Source: a bacterium (lineage in GTDB: Bacteria; Patescibacteriota; Patescibacteriia; Patescibacteriales; JAKAJF01). From it: a DNA stretch of 6,792 nucleotides. The stretch lies in NCBI GenBank assembly GCA_021813875.1, contig JAKAJF010000049.1:1-6792 (forward strand). Reading direction: 5' to 3'. The translations under genes and the position numbers were made by a program. The notes beneath the pieces were generated by a model. The model searched no databases. It saw only the letters and a list, made by a program, of their open reading frames with translations, and had not been told where the DNA came from. How positions within the stretch are numbered: the first letter of the stretch is position 1; each line of letters starts with the position of its first letter. Below, one piece after another: positions 5,416 through 6,792 of the stretch.

Positions 5416-5729
5416 ATTTCAATATGGGAATTTCTGCATAAGCTCATCAACTCTTCACCTATAGCTTGAAATTTATCTAATTTTTCTTGATTAACTTCTC
5501 TGTCTCCCTCAAACTCATTTAAAGCGGCAATAAATTTATCCGCCTTTAAAATTATTTCTTCATTTTGGGTTAAGATTTTTATTTTCTCTGCGCAAGCTAA
5601 TGAATGCTCCTTCTGATCTTCAACATAAACTCCTCCCAATCTTGAATTAAGAAGAAAGTGGCTAAAGTGATGACTAAGCCCGCCACTTCCTTTTTCTAAA
5701 GGAGCATCATTTTCCAACTTTTCTCTCAT
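5412..5729 (-). CDS. Orphan 105-residue protein, unknown function
   Basis: I do not recognise a family. The reading frame is believable as a gene because it begins 1 nt after the HIT 2 stop (TAA T ATG) and its TGA overlaps the rmlC ATG by 4 nt, both typical of coupled operon genes. The protein has no signal peptide or membrane segment. Residues about 14-36 are Gly/Ser/His-rich (GSGGLSHHFSHF, then NSRLGGVYVED). Residues about 37-105 are charged and probably helical (AEKIKILTQNEEIILKADKF, then FEGDREVNQEKLDKF). Two cysteines (46 and 98) and a His cluster (20, 21, 24) are present, without a recognisable metal motif. Composition is AT-rich like the MazG-like gene and unlike rmlC. It could be a small regulatory or accessory protein; no function is assigned. 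Confidence 0.6.
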   Translation of the reverse strand: MREKLENDAPLEKGSGGLSHHFSHFLLNSRLGGVYVEDQKEHSLACAEKIKILTQNEEIILKADKFIAALNEFEGDREVNQEKLDKFQAIGEELMSLCRNSHIEI

Positions 5730-5730
5730 A

Positions 5731-6141
5731 TTATTGCATTTTTGCTAAAATTTTATTGACTATTTCTTCAGCTTCACCATCGCCATAACCGCCTTGGGGC
5801 CATCTTTCGAGTCCATCTCCTTCTTTACGAGGCACGACATGAAAATGCACATGGGGAACATGCTGGTTGGCGGCGTCCTTGTTGTCGAGCAAGATGCTAT
5901 ACCCTTTGACGTCTAAGCCGTCCATGATCGAGCGGCCGATCTTTTTGATGGACACGGCCATGGCGCTGATGTCCTCGTCGCTCAGATCTTCCACGTCAGG
6001 CACATGCTTCTTGGGAATGACGATCGTATGGCCGGGATGGATGGGCAGGACGTCCAGAAAGGCCATGACCTTATCATCTTCATAAATCTTATAGCTCGAG
6101 ATCTCGCCCGAGACTATCTTGCAAAAGATGCAATCATTCAT
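5731..6141 (-). CDS. HIT-family nucleotide hydrolase/transferase (HIT 2)
   Basis: A 136-residue histidine-triad protein and paralogue of HIT 1. The N-terminal CIFCKI (C4, C7) with H46 and H97 fits the zinc site of bacterial HIT proteins. AFLDVLPIHPGHTIVIPKKH at 27-46 is the standard family core. The HIT motif is H97-V-H99-F-H101-V-V, with H99 the expected nucleophile. The C-terminus carries WPQGGYGDGEAEE (114-126), shared with HIT 1. Expected role: hydrolysis of nucleotide phosphoramidates or similar adducts in the cytosol; substrate unknown. It is the first gene after a good promoter (6189-6217), with a predicted leader of about 40 nt. That leader contains AAGAGGA some 16 nt before the ATG, and its GAGGA can pair with TCCTC. 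Codon composition is more GC-rich than HIT 1. Confidence 0.94.
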   Translation of the reverse strand: MNDCIFCKIVSGEISSYKIYEDDKVMAFLDVLPIHPGHTIVIPKKHVPDVEDLSDEDISAMAVSIKKIGRSIMDGLDVKGYSILLDNKDAANQHVPHVHFHVVPRKEGDGLERWPQGGYGDGEAEEIVNKILAKMQ

Positions 6142-6149
6142 AATTTTTT

Positions 6150-6162
6150 GAGGAAAATCCTC
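6150..6162 (-). promoter_or_regulatory. Small hairpin holding the purine-rich leader of HIT 2
   Basis: On the minus strand the leader reads AAGAGGATTTTCCTC. GAGGA and TCCTC pair as a 5-bp stem with a 3-base loop, 9-21 nt before the HIT 2 ATG at 6141. The stem would hide the only Shine-Dalgarno-like purine run (AGAGGA). It is too short and has the wrong flank for an intrinsic terminator on this strand. A regulatory role is speculative. Confidence 0.3.
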
Positions 6163-6172
6163 TTATTTTGAG

Positions 6173-6346
6173 TTAAATATTTAAGTTAATTATACCAACC
6201 AAAAGCCATGAAATCAAGAGCCAATTCAGGTTAAAATAAGCCAAAACGATGCCAGGCCAGGCCAATTCCATAAAGGAAAAGATGACCAGTCCCGCGGTCA
6301 GGGCGTAAAAAAGTTCTTTCAAAATTATCTTCAGATGCTTGTCCAT
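6173..6346 (-). CDS. Small two-helix membrane protein, 57 residues
   Basis: An unannotated short frame from ATG at 6346 (MDKHLKIILKELF) to TAA at 6175-6173. A short Lys-rich N-terminus is followed by two hydrophobic stretches, about residues 12-30 (YALTAGLVIFSF inside) and 33-54 (NWLLISWLLVG inside), separated by Pro-Gly (31-32). This gives a likely hairpin in the membrane. Its start lies 16 nt inside the end of the upstream gene, as with the protease gene and rmlB, which supports a real coupled gene. Its 3' end carries the promoter of the next operon. No family recognised. It may help anchor or assist the upstream protein, which also ends in a Trp-rich tail, but that is a guess. Confidence 0.62.
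   Translation of the reverse strand: MDKHLKIILKELFYALTAGLVIFSFMELAWPGIVLAYFNLNWLLISWLLVGIINLNI
6189..6217 (-). promoter_or_regulatory. Sigma70-type promoter for the HIT 2-rmlC operon
   Basis: On the minus strand, TTGATT (6217-6212) and a perfect TATAAT (6194-6189) are separated by exactly 17 bases. TG at 6197-6196 forms an extended -10 (TGGTATAAT). Predicted transcription start is near 6182, about 40 nt before the HIT 2 ATG. It is the best promoter-like match I see in the window. It may drive HIT 2 through HIT 1 and, if the repeats let RNA polymerase through, the rest of the rml genes. Confidence 0.65.
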
Positions 6347-6792
6347 TTATGCCAAAGATTAGATAAGAAGGCCCACAAAGTCTTCCCTTGGAGCTCGACT
6401 TTTATTTCTCCGAGGCGGACGCCCGGGCCGCCGGAAGAATTAAGGCCTGGGACGGAAAAGAGAAAATTATATCTCCCCTTCTCTCGATAAGCGTCCTTGA
6501 GGTTGAATTCTGCCGTGGCCACCTTCCAGCCGCCCCCTTCTTCTACGGGACGGTAGTCGGCGATGATATAATCGACGCCCTCGGGGTCGAAGTCGCCATC
6601 CACTTTCTTGAGCGAAGGATCGAGAAGCTCATCTTTGTCGAAGCTGAAAGCTCCGTTGCCGGATAAGATGACGTCATCTTTCTCAAGGACCAACGGCGCC
6701 GGCCGGCTGACTTTCAGGCTGAACTGCTTATAGGTCTCCTTGAGGTCCAATTTTTCACTTCCGACTGAGATCGACTGCAGACGGCCAGATCG
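6331..6792 (-). CDS. Unrecognised protein, C-terminal part (5' end outside window)
   Basis: The frame is open from the right edge (6792) to TGA at 6333-6331, giving 153 residues. The first possible start inside is a TTG at 6750, but residues before it (SISVGSEKLDLKET) continue the same character without a stop, so the real start is most likely beyond the window. The visible part is hydrophilic with alternating polar and hydrophobic strands (YKQFSLKVSRPAPLVL; then VDYIIADYRP; then GWKVATAEFNL; then RYNFLFSVPGL; then GEIKVELQGKTLW), suggesting a beta-sandwich-like domain. It has a Trp-rich tail, LWHKWTSI. It has no cysteines and no motif I can assign. It could be the C-terminal domain of a surface or carbohydrate-active protein; that is inference from strand pattern only. 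The small membrane protein gene overlaps its last 16 nt. Confidence 0.6.
   Translation of the reverse strand, partial: RSGRLQSISVGSEKLDLKETYKQFSLKVSRPAPLVLEKDDVILSGNGAFSFDKDELLDPSLKKVDGDFDPEGVDYIIADYRPVEEGGGWKVATAEFNLKDAYREKGRYNFLFSVPGLNSSGGPGVRLGEIKVELQGKTLWAFLSNLWHKWTSI

Noticed and set aside
6750..6750. TTG at 6748-6750 as the true start of the right-edge gene
   Set aside because: The frame stays open upstream to the window edge with similar residue character and there is no Shine-Dalgarno near the TTG, so a start outside the window is more likely.
1..6792. Alternative genetic code with TGA read as an amino acid, as in some CPR groups
   Set aside because: TGA ends the orphan, protease, rmlD and right-edge frames exactly at operon junctions, and no conserved motif requires TGA read-through.
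1..6792. CRISPR array, tRNA/rRNA gene or insertion sequence
   Set aside because: I see no regularly spaced direct repeats, no tRNA-like cloverleaf with anticodon and TΨC features, and no transposase frame or its terminal repeats. The two palindromic repeats carry no coding capacity.

Overview
All genes in this 6.8 kb window lie on the minus strand and are tightly packed, so transcription runs from the right edge towards position 1. The window looks like a bacterial chromosome segment. A consensus-like sigma70-type promoter is visible, TGA is used as an ordinary stop, genes overlap or abut by a few bases, and Shine-Dalgarno sequences are sparse. The protein mix (small HIT proteins, a PNPOx-like protein, a MazG-like protein, a single-domain retropepsin, compact Rml enzymes) and the palindromic GTCAT...ATGAC intergenic repeats suggest an uncultivated lineage such as Patescibacteria/CPR. 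That placement is inference only.

Layout in transcription order: (1) the C-terminal part of an unrecognised protein entering from the right edge (to 6331), overlapped by a previously unlisted 57-residue two-helix membrane protein (6346-6173); (2) a good promoter (6217-6189) at the end of that small gene, followed by HIT protein 2, an orphan 105-residue protein, an RmlC-type cupin epimerase, a PNPOx-like flavin protein and HIT protein 1, which is a close paralogue of HIT 2; (3) a palindromic repeat (4148-4033); (4) rmlB, a DUF5678-like/retropepsin protein and rmlD, all overlapping; (5) a second palindromic repeat (1568-1468); (6) rmlA, a degenerate MazG-like protein and an HD-domain phosphohydrolase that runs off the left edge.

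RmlA, RmlB, RmlC and RmlD together make the full glucose-1-phosphate to dTDP-L-rhamnose pathway, so the core job of the locus is activated rhamnose for cell-surface glycan. Between these genes sit small nucleotide- or cofactor-handling proteins (two HIT, MazG-like, HD, PNPOx) and one predicted aspartic protease. The protease is the most unexpected member: its start lies inside the end of rmlB and its stop overlaps the start of rmlD. The rml genes are visibly more GC-rich than the MazG-like, orphan, PNPOx and HIT 1 genes, so the operon looks assembled from parts of different history. There is no gene-free stretch over 300 bases; the longest gaps are the two repeat-bearing intergenic regions of about 120-130 bases.
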